From Lineus longissimus (taxonomy: Eukaryota; Nemertea; Pilidiophora; Heteronemertea; Lineidae): a stretch of DNA of 64,000 nt. The DNA lies in assembly GCF_910592395.1 (NCBI RefSeq), contig NC_088309.1, forward strand, positions 29,018,599 through 29,082,598. The letters are read 5' to 3'. The notes under the pieces are model-generated. The model made no database searches, had not been told where the DNA came from, and saw only the letters and a program-made list of their open reading frames with translations. Below are positions 1 through 10,773 of the stretch, one piece after another (positions within the stretch are counted from its first letter, which is position 1; every line of letters starts with the position of its first letter). The translations under genes and the position numbers were made by a program.

Positions 1-1097
1 GCCGGGGCAGTGAATATGGCGTAGATGGAGACGAGGATGAAGCCATTTTGAAGAGCACTGGTGTGAGTATTGGTGTCTCTCCGGATCGCTAAGGTTCTCC
101 GTAAAGTGGCTTGGTTATAATTTTTGAGCTGAGCCCCGGGGGAAATGTCCGAGAACTGTGGTGATTGGGCCTGCACAGAGGTCAAATTGCCCCGGCTAAA
201 GTTGCTACACTGCCGTCGTGTTCCATTCTGCTGTGGATGCTCCAAGATGTCCTTGAACGCCACACTCTGCTCCGCTTTCGTGTAGAAGACACTGAATATG
301 TTGAGCGGCTCACCGAAAACGTACGGGCGACCTGTCTCATTGGGTTGTGTCTGGTCGAGATGAAAGGATGACATGTTCCTGTTGATTCGGAGTCGGAAAG
401 CGCTTGTCCGTTTCGGAAGAACTTTATTTTTGCCAATGCGACTCATTTTGAAGAGTTGAATATAGAGGACAAAGATCGAAATTAAAAAAGCAGCACAATT
501 GGCAAATTCAATGGCGAGTGCTATGATCTGTGGCCAGGCTATTGTTGTGGTGCGCTTGTACGATGTCTGAGAGTAGGAGATGGCGATGTTGCTATACAGA
601 TCGTCCTTGACACACAGCACCACCATCAGGCTCATCACAGGAGCATGAATGCGAGAAATCCACACTAACCTATGGATCAACTTCTTCCGCGCACACAGCG
701 TCAACACTGGAGTTTGAAGCATCCTCCGCCGAAAATACCCAATGAAGGTGAAGGTCGACAGATACATGAAGTTGGGCCAAGCCTTAAAGAAGAGCGAGAC
801 GTTTTCAATGATTCTGTGGGTGGCGTAATGCTCTGGTTGAAGGAGATGTGTCAGTAAAGTGGCCGCCATTGCCACCGCAAGGATGAGATTGGCGTAGCAA
901 ATGTTGAGAAGGAAGGTATTGGGTGCGGCCTGTAAACTGGTGCTACGGGAGATGATCAATACCAGGAGGACGTTGGTGAAGATTGTAACAATCATGTTTA
1001 TGCCAATAGTCGCCTGAACTCCGAAACACAGGTCTCCCGTCACCAACTCGCTCACGTTCAAGATCGACTCAATCAATGAACGGTTCATGTCACTCAT
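1..1097 (-). CDS. partial rhodopsin-family GPCR (3' end cut by window edge)
   Basis: An uninterrupted reading frame of about 365 codons runs from an ATG at 1097 leftwards off the window. It starts MSDMNRSLIESILNVSEL, with N-glycosylation-type sites typical of a receptor ectodomain. Hydrophobic segments follow: TM1 near residues 28-52 (NMIVTIFTNVLLVLIIS), TM2 near 60-84 (LLNICYANLILAVAMAA), a TM3-like stretch, TM4 (ISRIHAPVMSLMVVLC), TM5 (PQIIALAIEFANCAAFLIS), a long basic third intracellular loop and the start of TM6 (GFILVSIYAIF). The spacing fits class A GPCRs. The usual Asp of TM2 is Asn here and no clear DRY is seen after TM3 (FIGYFRRRM). The protein should sit in the plasma membrane; the ligand is unknown. 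A second in-frame ATG three codons in could be the real start. TM7 lies outside the window. Confidence 0.8.
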   Translation of the reverse strand, partial: MSDMNRSLIESILNVSELVTGDLCFGVQATIGINMIVTIFTNVLLVLIISRSTSLQAAPNTFLLNICYANLILAVAMAATLLTHLLQPEHYATHRIIENVSLFFKAWPNFMYLSTFTFIGYFRRRMLQTPVLTLCARKKLIHRLVWISRIHAPVMSLMVVLCVKDDLYSNIAISYSQTSYKRTTTIAWPQIIALAIEFANCAAFLISIFVLYIQLFKMSRIGKNKVLPKRTSAFRLRINRNMSSFHLDQTQPNETGRPYVFGEPLNIFSVFYTKAEQSVAFKDILEHPQQNGTRRQCSNFSRGNLTSVQAQSPQFSDISPGAQLKNYNQATLRRTLAIRRDTNTHTSALQNGFILVSIYAIFTAP

Positions 1098-3509
1098 CGC
1101 GTCTCTGTCATACCTTAGAGTACTAAGGCCAGACGGTTTATATTGTTACATAGTTCTGCGGTTCCTTTCAAGTTTATCCAAGGTCAGATGTCGGATGGAT
1201 GCTGCGGTCAGAGTGTGTGATAACCCCTCTATCCATTCTCCATCGTCCATATACGGTATGGAAAGGATACACCTTCACAATGAATTTTCCTGTGTAAATA
1301 GTCTCCCAATTAAAATCGAATGTTCCAGTGGTACTTTCTCATTATATCTCCTGAATGAACTCTATCAATTGGCTTTGCCGAGAGTGATTGAAGAAGCTAA
1401 GGTGTACATCCCGAGTAGCTATTGTGTGGAACGACAGTAACACCATGGCTAATGAGATTACGTCAAAGATGCCACTGATACCAGGTCTCCAACAGCGAAT
1501 GTAATGTGACATTCGTAATATCAACGAATAACAGCTTACGTATGACAGTTGCTAATTAGCTTCACTAACCTTCCCTAGGCAGCGAGGAGAAAATAACATT
1601 TGGTCACGTGGGGTATTTCTGGACCTCAAGCCAATATTCAGTATAGCACCACTGCATGTGGAAAGAAGGGGAAAACATGGCAGACATCGTTTACAGAAAT
1701 TTAGGATTTAACTCGATTTTGTGAGCAGGTTCGCCGTGCAGAATCGTCTGATAAAGCAATAACACATCGACTGATCTAACTGCTACTAACTAATGCCATG
1801 AAGTAAGCGGTTATAACAGATATGAAACATATCGGAACGTCTCAGCTGACTGCAAGTTCATCTTCAAACAACAGATGACACTTTTATGCCTCGTAAACAC
1901 CAGAATCGATCTGTTACTGTTTCGAATAATCTCGACTCGAATATTGTCTGCTTCTCAGTGATTTTGATGAAAATGAAATCTACAGTGCTTGGATGGCATT
2001 CTAGGTCTGCTTTTGAACCTATTGTTAATGACCAGTCCGTTCCATAATGACCAGTCCCTTCACTGTTGCCGGCTCGAAGTGTCTCAACAAGGCCTGGTTG
2101 TAACTATGTCCCTTTGACTGTCAGGTGGTGAAATGTTGTCTCTCTGCGTAGCACACTCAGCAAGTCAAGGATGTAACACTGTATCCTGTATTCAGCTCCA
2201 ACATCAACTTGAACTGGATGACCTATTTGCAGAAACCTCATTCGTGGTGCCGACGAATATTTTGCTTTGTTTACGTGGTCGCGTTTATAATTTGGGTCAC
2301 ATCTTCACAAAGTCGGTCACCTTCATTGTGTGCGCGAGGGCAAAACGACTTGTCCTGATAGCGATGATTGTGAATGCAGATAAGTATTTAGATAGGCTGA
2401 GACGACTAAGACCCGTATGGTGGCCCCGTGTGCTATCATATTCATACGTACAATGTGTGTAGATAGCTGGTGTGAACAGCTCTTTCTGGTTTATAAAGGT
2501 TAGAAAGAAATGGTGAAGGGAGTCGGTGTTATACATTGTCCTCGGTCACCTCAAGTCGGCGACAGACAGCTGTCCAGATCCAGGTGTGAGTGCGTCTTCT
2601 CTTCCTTCTTGTGCATGTGGTTGTGCAGTGAGATATTGTCTTTGCTGATTGACAATTGCATCTTCTGTGGTCACTGCTTACCCCGATCCCCCTTCGTGTG
2701 TCAAGCAGCTTGTTACTGATGTTCACACGTACACCGAGCCGACATAAGCCGCGGTGATAAAATGTGGTAAGAAAAACGCTGTGCTGATATAAGTATGTAG
2801 GCACATAAGTCGTGTGTTTGGCCTGATAGTAATGTAGTTCGATGTGACTCATGAATGTATTTGAATGTACTGGTGTATATTTACGAAGTGGTTGGTACTG
2901 TCATCCTGTTCCTGCTACATTACCAAAGCCACATTAATGGCTATGGGTGCATTGCCGGAAGGAGGCGGTGGCCGGGGAAGTGTTTCCCCCAAATGTTCCT
3001 AATAAATATGACCACAAGTGCGTGGTGTGTGTCATAACCGCCTGCTGGAGGGTCACGGTCTTACGCGTGAACCAGTGCTGACGTGTAAAACAGCCAGAGA
3101 GGAACAATGGGACTGCTAAAGAGGCATAAACATTCGAGTAATTAAGCATTCATGTTGCCAAACTATTGAGGACCAGTGGTGTGTCCTGCTAGAATGCACT
3201 CTGGTGGATCAGAGTCTTATTGAAAGACTGTCTGGACAGCTCAAGACCAACACCCAACAATGCAGACAATCTGTCAAGGACAAGAACAACCTAAAATCAT
3301 CCGTCTGCCAATATTTCCACTAAAACAATTAATGATTCGGATCTCGGAAGAATGTACCGATATAAAGTATGTGTAGGCTATGTTTGGTCAGGCACCAGGA
3401 AGTAGATATGTGTGTGATGTTTTCATTCTTTCACTTTTCAGGTTGATTCCTGGACGTGATCGTACCTGTCGGATGCGTCACGTCCATCGGCCAATCATAG
3501 AAGAGCGGT
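1098..3509. other. intergenic, no gene recognised
   Basis: No frame here shows convincing protein-like sequence, splice-bounded exon or RNA fold. Short ORFs of 60-117 codons have low-complexity, chance-like composition. The end of this interval would hold the promoter or a 5' non-coding exon of the 3510 gene; a pyrimidine-rich acceptor-like cttttcag lies near 3434-3441. Confidence 0.4.
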
Positions 3510-4184
3510 ATGTCTGACGTCATCACACGGTTGCGCACGAAGCGGAAGAGCCGGAGCAAGTTGAGGCGCCTCTGGGGGGGAATAGCACAATGTTGTGTAG
3601 GGATGTTGCTCGCTGCCAATGCTGTCCTCGTCTATATCTACAAGGCATTCGCCTGGGCAACTTTTGTCGGAGTGTGGAGTGGTGCAATGGCAATTTTGGC
3701 GGGAGGAAGTGGCATAGTAGTCCACCTATCGGAGACGAAATGCAACAAAAGGTTTATGTTTGTCATGAATCTGTTCAACATTTTCGGACTTTATCCAGGC
3801 TTGATCACCATCGGCATAGTATTTTATATCTATGAAGGATATACTGATGTTTATTTTCAACATTTTAACAAAATTATGCAATTGTTTTACATGATTTTTG
3901 CCTTTTTCGGCATGATTGCAGCTGTGTTTCAGTTATCAGTGGTGCTTACTAATAATGAAAGACAGCATATGTATGACTTTGATATGCGTAGGCGCTGTGG
4001 ACTGATACGAGACTGCGCAAGTCCGGATCCGGAAATGACGAGGGCAATACAGGAGCCAGTGGCGTCCACATCCACGGAAGCTTCCAACCAGATCTCGACC
4101 ATTCATAGAGAAAACGTGAGAGAACGCACAGATTTTGAGAATGAGGGCTTCGTTTATTCAGAATCGCAATGCACGCGTTTTTAA
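3510..4184 (+). CDS. four-transmembrane MS4A-like protein
   Basis: A single-exon frame of 224 residues with four clear membrane segments: TM1 about 22-44, TM2 about 48-72, TM3 about 81-108 and TM4 about 123-147. A basic N-terminal tail (RTKRKSRSKLRR) and a 75-residue polar C-terminal tail are both expected in the cytoplasm. The TM2 motif WSGAMAILAGGSG resembles the W-x-G-x-x-x-x-x-x-G signature of the MS4A/CD20-like tetraspan superfamily, whose members form plasma-membrane oligomers that modulate signalling. Length matches that family. The ATG at 3510 is the first in frame. Many vertebrate MS4A genes have several exons, so a one-exon form could be a retrocopy or a lineage-specific expansion. 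The alternative is another tetraspan family. The membrane topology is seen; the family name is inferred. Confidence 0.7.
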   Translation: MSDVITRLRTKRKSRSKLRRLWGGIAQCCVGMLLAANAVLVYIYKAFAWATFVGVWSGAMAILAGGSGIVVHLSETKCNKRFMFVMNLFNIFGLYPGLITIGIVFYIYEGYTDVYFQHFNKIMQLFYMIFAFFGMIAAVFQLSVVLTNNERQHMYDFDMRRRCGLIRDCASPDPEMTRAIQEPVASTSTEASNQISTIHRENVRERTDFENEGFVYSESQCTRF

Positions 4185-5368
4185 CCCACCAATCTTTTTA
4201 AAGGGAAGGGATGGACGTCCCTTTGTCGTAAATGCCGCAGGATGAGCGTTCAGCCAGTCGTGACACTGAGGCTGGTTTAAATAACACTAAGTTATTGATA
4301 GAAGACCCGCAGGTCGGGATGCGCCGGCCGTGGTCCCTCTTTATTCTTGTGATAGTTGCTAAGATACGACAGTGTGCCATACAAGCAATAGGGCCTACGT
4401 GTCTTAATATTTCATGGCACTTTTCTATATTTTGATATGCAGATGCAGCATCCTCATAGTGTACATGACTAAATGTGATTAGTTTCTCCTTTAGGGAAGT
4501 TGAAATGGATCCTTTTACCATTCGCATTTATCTCGCACAGCATTGTCGTCATGGTCTGAAGCGGCGCAACACTTCTATATACTAACGCCATCTGCAATTG
4601 CTATAATACAGTATCAAGATTCAATGCATTCGACATCGACTTTCCTCAAGGAGAATGAAGTGCTTGGGCTAAGCCTACACACTCGTACCCGATGAGACAC
4701 ACAGATATTCAACATAAGAATCTCTTTTCTTTCTGGTGTTTTCATGTGCACCTTTTATATATGACAGATAAACGATTGGTCTCGAGATACTGCGTGAAAA
4801 TCCATTTTGTATTGAGTAACTTCTTCGCTTAGTGGCCAAACAGTAAAGTTCCTTTTTATTCTATCAGAGAGGAGCGTTCCAGGCAAACATATGTCGTATC
4901 CAAGGTCTTTCAGCGATGTCTTCCCGTTTATGAATGTTGTACATAATAATGTGTTCCTGCGTTAAATGGTAATCTATTTATTAAAATGATTGTTTTAGCA
5001 TAGTTGCAATCATCTTGATATAGTTAAGTGTCCACGTCCATGCATGTTTACGGGTAAACCGAAATAACCCCCTGAGCCCAATAGATTGGCCTTATTCGAG
5101 TGCATAGATGGGGATGTGGGAATAGATATCCGGTAACAATAAACCAACCAGATCCATTTTCAAAGTAATTTGAGAGGGTTGCAATGCGCTTTCACCGGTC
5201 ACAAAGGAATTGGCGGATCTTCTGATAGCGGGAATCTCCCCCCCCCCCCCCCGTACTGGCCAGGCCGCCAGTCATGTGTTCGTGGTGATAAATAAGGATG
5301 GCTATCCAGCTCAATCATTGATGTCATTCCAGGATCTTCATCATCGCCTGGTTTACGCACAGCCTAGT
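4185..5368. other. intergenic, no gene recognised
   Basis: This interval separates two convergent genes and should contain both 3' UTRs. Nothing protein-like is seen. A poly(C) run lies at about 5228-5241. No repeat of obvious period is present. Confidence 0.4.
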
Positions 5369-5959
5369 TTAGGGCTTCATACATTTGCCCACAGTAGTGG
5401 TTCCCTTTGTCTGGCACGTCAGGCCGCCAGTACACGCGCCAATGAAGCCGCCCCCAACTTTGACTTCACCACATGGTCCTTTCCCTTCACCTGAACGTAA
5501 AGAGAGGTATATAGTCAATATTGGCATTTGTAAACTCATGAACAATCTTTTGAACTCATGATCAATGACACTAAAACCGAGTTTGCCATCCTTGGCACCC
5601 GGCAGCAGCTTGGCAAGGTTGGACTGCTGGATTTCGGTCTGGAACGATGAACCCTTTTCTATAATCCGATGACAGGAAAAGAAACGAGAACCATTCTTAG
5701 TGAATTGGTTCTCGGGAGGGGATATCGAAAGCTCATTGCTGTCCTCCTTACCTCTGATTAAGACGCATGCCTTGCAGCAGTCACATTTCCCACTCGCCTT
5801 ATCCATCAGGAGATAGCCTTTCTCACACGAGGTGATTGCAGGACAGGTGACTTGACTGCAGACATTCATCGGGCAGGACTCAGCCGGTGCCTGCTTCACC
5901 AGCACCGAGAGCAGCAAGACCCGCCACCACAACTTGGAGCCACTCTTCTTATTTCTCAT
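5369..5959 (-). CDS. secreted single-IGFBP-domain-like protein, two coding exons
   Basis: Exon 1 is 5959..5752 and exon 2 is 5490..5369; the donor is G|GTAAGG and the acceptor ttacgttcag|GT. The phases join exactly to give 109 residues. An N-terminal signal peptide (about 9-26, WWRVLLLSVLVKQAPA) precedes a 12-cysteine domain. Its first half has Cys at the spacing of an IGFBP N-terminal domain, ending CDCCKAC. The second half, GPCGEVKVGGGFIGAC then GLTC and KC, corresponds to the GxPCG...C...GLxC part of IGFBP domains. Single-domain secreted proteins of this type occur in invertebrates, some in immune responses, so a soluble extracellular role is likely. The start at 5959 follows a good acceptor (ctgttttggcag|ATG), so a non-coding first exon is probable; an in-frame ATG at 5995 would lie in that intron. 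Reading through the intron gives a longer frame that lacks family resemblance. Confidence 0.8.
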   Translation of the reverse strand: MRNKKSGSKLWWRVLLLSVLVKQAPAESCPMNVCSQVTCPAITSCEKGYLLMDKASGKCDCCKACVLIRGKEDSNELSISPPENQFTKNGSRFFSCHRIIEKGSSFQTEIQQSNLAKLLPGAKDGKLGFSVIDHEFKRLFMSLQMPILTIYLSLRSGEGKGPCGEVKVGGGFIGACTGGLTCQTKGTTTVGKCMKP

Positions 5960-7372
5960 CTGCCAAAACAGAAAAGGCAAAATAGTTTGTGTCAAAATGC
6001 TCTTTTGTATAAAATAAGCATAATTTCACCTCGAAATAGGCAATATGCAGGTCCTTTATAAGGAAGTTACCTTAAATTACCAGGCGGTTGCAAAAGCTCA
6101 CTTATCAACAGACGGCACCGTAATGCATTTGCTTCTAACATAAACAATTGCAATTCTATTCGTACTGGCCATTGTCTCAGTGTCTGCTGAGGTGTTAATC
6201 CACTACAGAGAGTTCAGAATGATTCTGCATGCCGTTTGATCACGAGAACCAGTGAGTCGGCGCCTGTCCTTCAAGGGCAAAACAGCATGCTGTCGGCCGG
6301 TGTGATAAAGTTTGTTTTGGAAAAGTACAGATGTCACCACTTGCTGCGAACCATTAACATTGCGGCAAGCTCAGGATGTAGGCCTACGAGGCCTACGGAG
6401 GGGGGGGGGGGGTGCAAATAGTAACCCGCCTCTGGCTTATGACATCAACAAATAGGGTTATAAGAAGTGTTTATATTGATATGACCGACGAAGATATTTG
6501 ACCATATATATATGTTAATGAAACAATTTGCATGATTCATTAGTTCAAACTCACCTTTCTGGAGTAGACGTGCCGCTTGAGTTGGTCTCTGTGCCTGGAA
6601 GGCTCCGGTGAAAATAGCTGACGTTCCTGACAGTGTAACTCCGCATGTCACAAAAAGCTCCAGCACGTATATGCGGGACATGGACATAACACCGTGTGTA
6701 ATATATATTAGTAGTCAATTAAAGCTGACATGCCAGCATAAAACCCTAGCGGCCCACTCAAGCGCCCGTCAGCTTAACAGCAGTTCGCAGGGCCTCCCAC
6801 CTGGTGAAACCACGCGCTTCCCAGCGAGATCTCGTGATATTTGGGTGGTCGATCGCTACAATCCAACCTTGCATGCGTCAGGAATTGCTTCCGTATTCAC
6901 CATACCGGATGTGCAACATCATTGAACACCAGTCACATTTTTAAAAAGTCCACTTTGGAAGTGAAAATGGTATCGACGGCATGAAAAATACGCCATTCTG
7001 TCAAGCTTGTACATAAAAACAAAAACTGGAAAAATATGTTTACCCACAACAACGGCTTCATGGCATGTTGGTACGACGCTAAGTATTGCCGAAGGTCTCG
7101 AGTTCGAAACCGATGAAGTGATTTTTTTCATTTTTTTTTCATCGTCAACAGCAGAGGCTATTCATGTCACAAGTTTCAAGCCAGACCCGGGCACTATTTG
7201 TTGCATACACCTGTTCGGAACCACTTCAGTAGACCCTCTATATGGCATCCGCCCCTTAACACTGCATAATATCCAAATTTGAAGAATAGTACCAGTATGT
7301 ATAGTAATACATGGGGCCGTTATTGTATGTGCGCCTTACATACTCTAAAAACTCAGTTGTGCAGATGAAGCA
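5960..7372. other. intergenic, no gene recognised
   Basis: This should contain the promoter and first non-coding exon of the 5369-5959 gene. Poly(G) occurs near 6401-6411 and an A/T run near 7120-7140. No further exon or repeat family is recognised. Confidence 0.4.
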
Positions 7373-7373
7373 G

Positions 7374-7810
7374 AGGCTGCTGCCCTTCAGGCCAAAACGT
7401 AAAGTTCGGGAAGACCATGACGGATTGTGGCTTTAGATGAAGGAGAGGCTGCTGCCCTTCAGGCCAAAACGTAAAGTTCGGGAAGACCATGACGGATTGT
7501 GGCTTTAGATGGAGGAGAGGCTGCTGCCCTTCAGGCCAAAACGTAAAGTTCGGGAAGACCATGACGGATTGTGGCTTTAGATGAAGGAGAGGCTGCTGCC
7601 CTTCAGGCCAAAACGTAAAGTTCGGGAAGACCATGACGGATTGTGGCTTTAGATGGAGGAGAGGCTGCTGCCCTCAGGCCAAAACGTCAAGTTCGGGAAG
7701 ACCATGACAGATTGTGGCTTTAGGTGGAGGAGAGGCTGCTGCCCTTCAGGCCAAAACGTAAAGTTCGGAAAGACCATGACGGATTGTGGCTTTAGATGAA
7801 GGAGAGGCTG
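7374..7810. repeat. 72-bp minisatellite, about 6 copies
   Basis: Units begin at 7374, 7446, 7518 and so on, with near-identical sequence. Because 72 is a multiple of three, frames read through as repetitive peptides; these are not taken as genes. One unit has a single-base loss near 7674, which splits the open frame and argues against coding. Confidence 0.95.
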
Positions 7811-9556
7811 CAAGTCAGATTTGACATGATTCCATAAACTGACCCATGTCTGGGGTGTTTTCATGATTTATATCTTATCCTTTTCCGAAATAACGTAATT
7901 TGCTTAGTTGAAAATCAACCCTTCAAAATTCTTATACTTCTGAGGTTATGGTGTTGGTCACATACGACCATCAAGAATCAATAAAGAATAATCATACGCC
8001 TCATCATTCTTGCCATCTTGCCAGCAACTGGATGTGAGCCAAATGCTTCACGTATACCGCCTTGACGGCGCAGGGCATAGTACCCTTTTAGGTGCCAGCG
8101 GCCTTTCATAGTAATAGTTCAGCGCCAACAATGTCTCAAACGTCCTCTATACTTTGATAATATATACAATAGTACATACAATATGGTATTTTGTAGGAAA
8201 ATTTTTCTAAATCACCTAATAAACGTGTGATTTCTATGATTATAAATGTACTTGACCCAGCTATTGATCAAATTACCCGATATGAAGCAAGCGAGGCTGA
8301 GTGCTACAAAGGCTTTTGGCCTATACACCCGGCGAATGTAACGGATTGTTACGATATCCCTCATCAAGCAGTGGAAGCTCCTCTTTCTCTCTTGAGTTGG
8401 TTTATTGAGCGAGGACCGACCTGTCCGCGGCTCTCTTGATCTGGCTACAGAGGAGAGTTGACACAACGCTGTCGACATGACCGGCATGGAGGTGAGAATG
8501 AGAGTGAAGACTACCTCGGATTACTGACTGTTTATGATCGTGGCGTAATCGCTTCCCTCACCCAGACGACCAGCCTCGTCACCAGAACAACCGGAGGACT
8601 ATGATGTTTACGGCTGAAGGACCTCCATGGTTATGGACATATCGCACTATTTCAAGGTAAGAAGTCAAAGTTCGCGGCCACTTGCGGCAGACCGAGAGTC
8701 AACTTTGCATGTATCGTATTTGCTCTTTGATATCACCAAGATCTAGGTGTGGTAAATAACCAGTCTAAATATGTCGAGCCGGTTTTATTCCACAAATCCG
8801 CAATGGCTATCTCATAAGCGTTTTACGCCGCGTATCACGGACGACTCAGTTCCGTCGTCAGGATTGCGCGGTGAAAGCCTTGTGCGTGAAATGCCTATTT
8901 TAGGATAGGCTTTTAAAATAAATTCCACTTGTGAACTGTTATCATGACCAATTTAAGGCCGGTTTTATTTCGGATCTGCTGCTCTATTCGCTTCGTAATG
9001 ACAGCTATCATCTAATTAACCTAGGAAAATCACATTCCACAGGCAACTTGATAGAAATACATATTGCCCTCGACAAAGGGGCTGTATTTGATAAAGGTCT
9101 ACATCCTCTTACAGAACGAAATTACAAAATGTATCAACCAATTGGAAAAGCAGACTTCGTGTCACTAATGGCCATTGGTCATGTCATCCGGTATTGTGTG
9201 GGTATATCAAGTAGGAGTTTGCGCTTCCTCATAAACACATCCTCTCAGTCAGATGTAAGACTCTTGCTCTTTCATGACTTGACAATAAGTACTACTAATT
9301 GCATCTTCAGTCTGGTTCTGAGCGCGGATGCTGTCAGCTTATAATCTAATAAACATAACGAGAGGTGCACCGCACTATATTCTGAGCTGACGCGGGCACT
9401 TCCACAGTTGACGGAGATGTTCTTCAGTTGTTATAACGCTTGTATGAAGAGTCCTATGTACGTTGTGTGCTAACTAGTCTTGTCCTGTTGACATAGGCCA
9501 TTTGAGGAGTTTTGATTCGGTGACAGAAAACACAATCATCCAGCCACACTGGTTAT
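7811..9556. other. intergenic, possible old retroelement remnant near 8770-8930
   Basis: No gene is recognised. Around 8770-8930 the minus strand reads a 'gacgacggaactgagtcg' block followed by a cluster of short basic codons. This vaguely recalls the 3' ends of Penelope-type or other non-LTR elements, but it is too short to classify. A 137-codon frame at 8931-9344 has no recognisable domain and is left unannotated. Confidence 0.25.
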
Positions 9557-9890
9557 TAGGTCGCTTGCATGTAAGCTGTGCTTCGGTTTAAACCGCTCGT
9601 TTACTCGGCAGGCTTCACCAAGGTCGCTTGCATGTAAGCTGTGCTTCGGTTTAAACCGCTCGTTTACTCGGCAGGCTTCACCAAGGTCGCTTGCATGTAA
9701 GCTGTGCTTCGGTTTAAACCGCTCGTTTACTCGACAGGCTTCACCAAGGTCGCTTGCATGTAAGCTGTGCTTCGGTTTAAACCGCTCGTTTACTCGGCAG
9801 GCTTCACCAAGGTCGCTTGCATGTAAGCTGTGATTCGGTTTAAACCGCTGCTTCACCAAGGTCGCTTGCATGTAAGCTGTGCTTGGATCT
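9557..9890. repeat. 63-bp minisatellite, about 5-6 copies
   Basis: Unit starts recur every 63 bp (9559, 9622, 9685, 9748, 9811), with the last copy shortened. Each unit carries a donor-like GCATGTAAGC on the plus strand, but no adjoining exon is recognised. Confidence 0.95.
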
Positions 9891-10773
9891 GCTGGAGCGG
9901 ATGCCATATGATTAATCTTTTAGAGAGACTCGAGTCTTGATTATCATACCGCACCCTGACTCACGAGCACTCTGTGATCATGACTTAAATGTTACTCGTT
10001 CAGAAAAATAGTTTACTGATGAACCAGAAGAAGAACAAACATACTGCAATAAAAAGCCGCCCATTCCTTTAAGAAACGACAGATAGCAGTTCAAAGTACT
10101 TGTTCCCCGAATACTTTGAAGTGTACCTGCCTTCTCAGACTCTGAAGTTGACGATTATCGATTTTTGAACACCATTCGCCTCCTCAGCTCATAGCAACAC
10201 TTTCCCCGAGCTTGCCCTCACGAATTATGAGCTGTCTATAAATTCCCGAGCCGCGGTGCCTTACACGAGCATTCCGAGGATGTTTAAAATTGTCGATTGG
10301 ATCGTCAGCGCTGGCATCATGCCGTCGGCGGTTATTTCTCTTGCCTCTATGTGTTAACTCCTGGATTATGCGGATCAAGCGGATTAAGATGGGTCACCTG
10401 GATTACGGCAGTAGTTGCAGGTGCGTCTTCATTCTACTTATAATTGCATAACTTCCATTTCCTGCTGCAGTTGACTTCAGTTGTCACTGATGTCCTTCAT
10501 GGCCCGGTCACATGTGGGTTTGTACTCACGTTTGCGCCCCGGAATGGCTGCAGTCTCACTTGTCCACCATACTTCGTCTTTAATTTGTCTGCCACCGTTG
10601 CCATCCCCTATCCAGTTGGTTTAATATTTAGTGCCGCTAATGCTTTACTAAAATTCCAATGCTGCTTTCAAGTTGTTGCAGTCGCTTTCTTTTTTGAAAA
10701 GGGTTAGGGTTATTAAATTAATAATGTCACTGTCAGGGTCGTGCTGTTGCAGTCGCCGCTGTTCATTCTGAAG
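9891..10773. other. intergenic, no gene recognised
   Basis: Only short frames with chance-like composition are present (for example 10444-10707). Nothing else is seen. Confidence 0.4.

Noticed and set aside
7353-7864. Repetitive open frames (MVFPNFTFWPEG... units) as repeat-protein genes
   Set aside because: The frame is open only because the 72-bp minisatellite unit is a multiple of three; there is a frame-breaking unit and no start, splice or promoter context.
8931-9344. 137-codon ORF as a gene
   Set aside because: No domain, signal, splice or repeat evidence; composition is compatible with chance.
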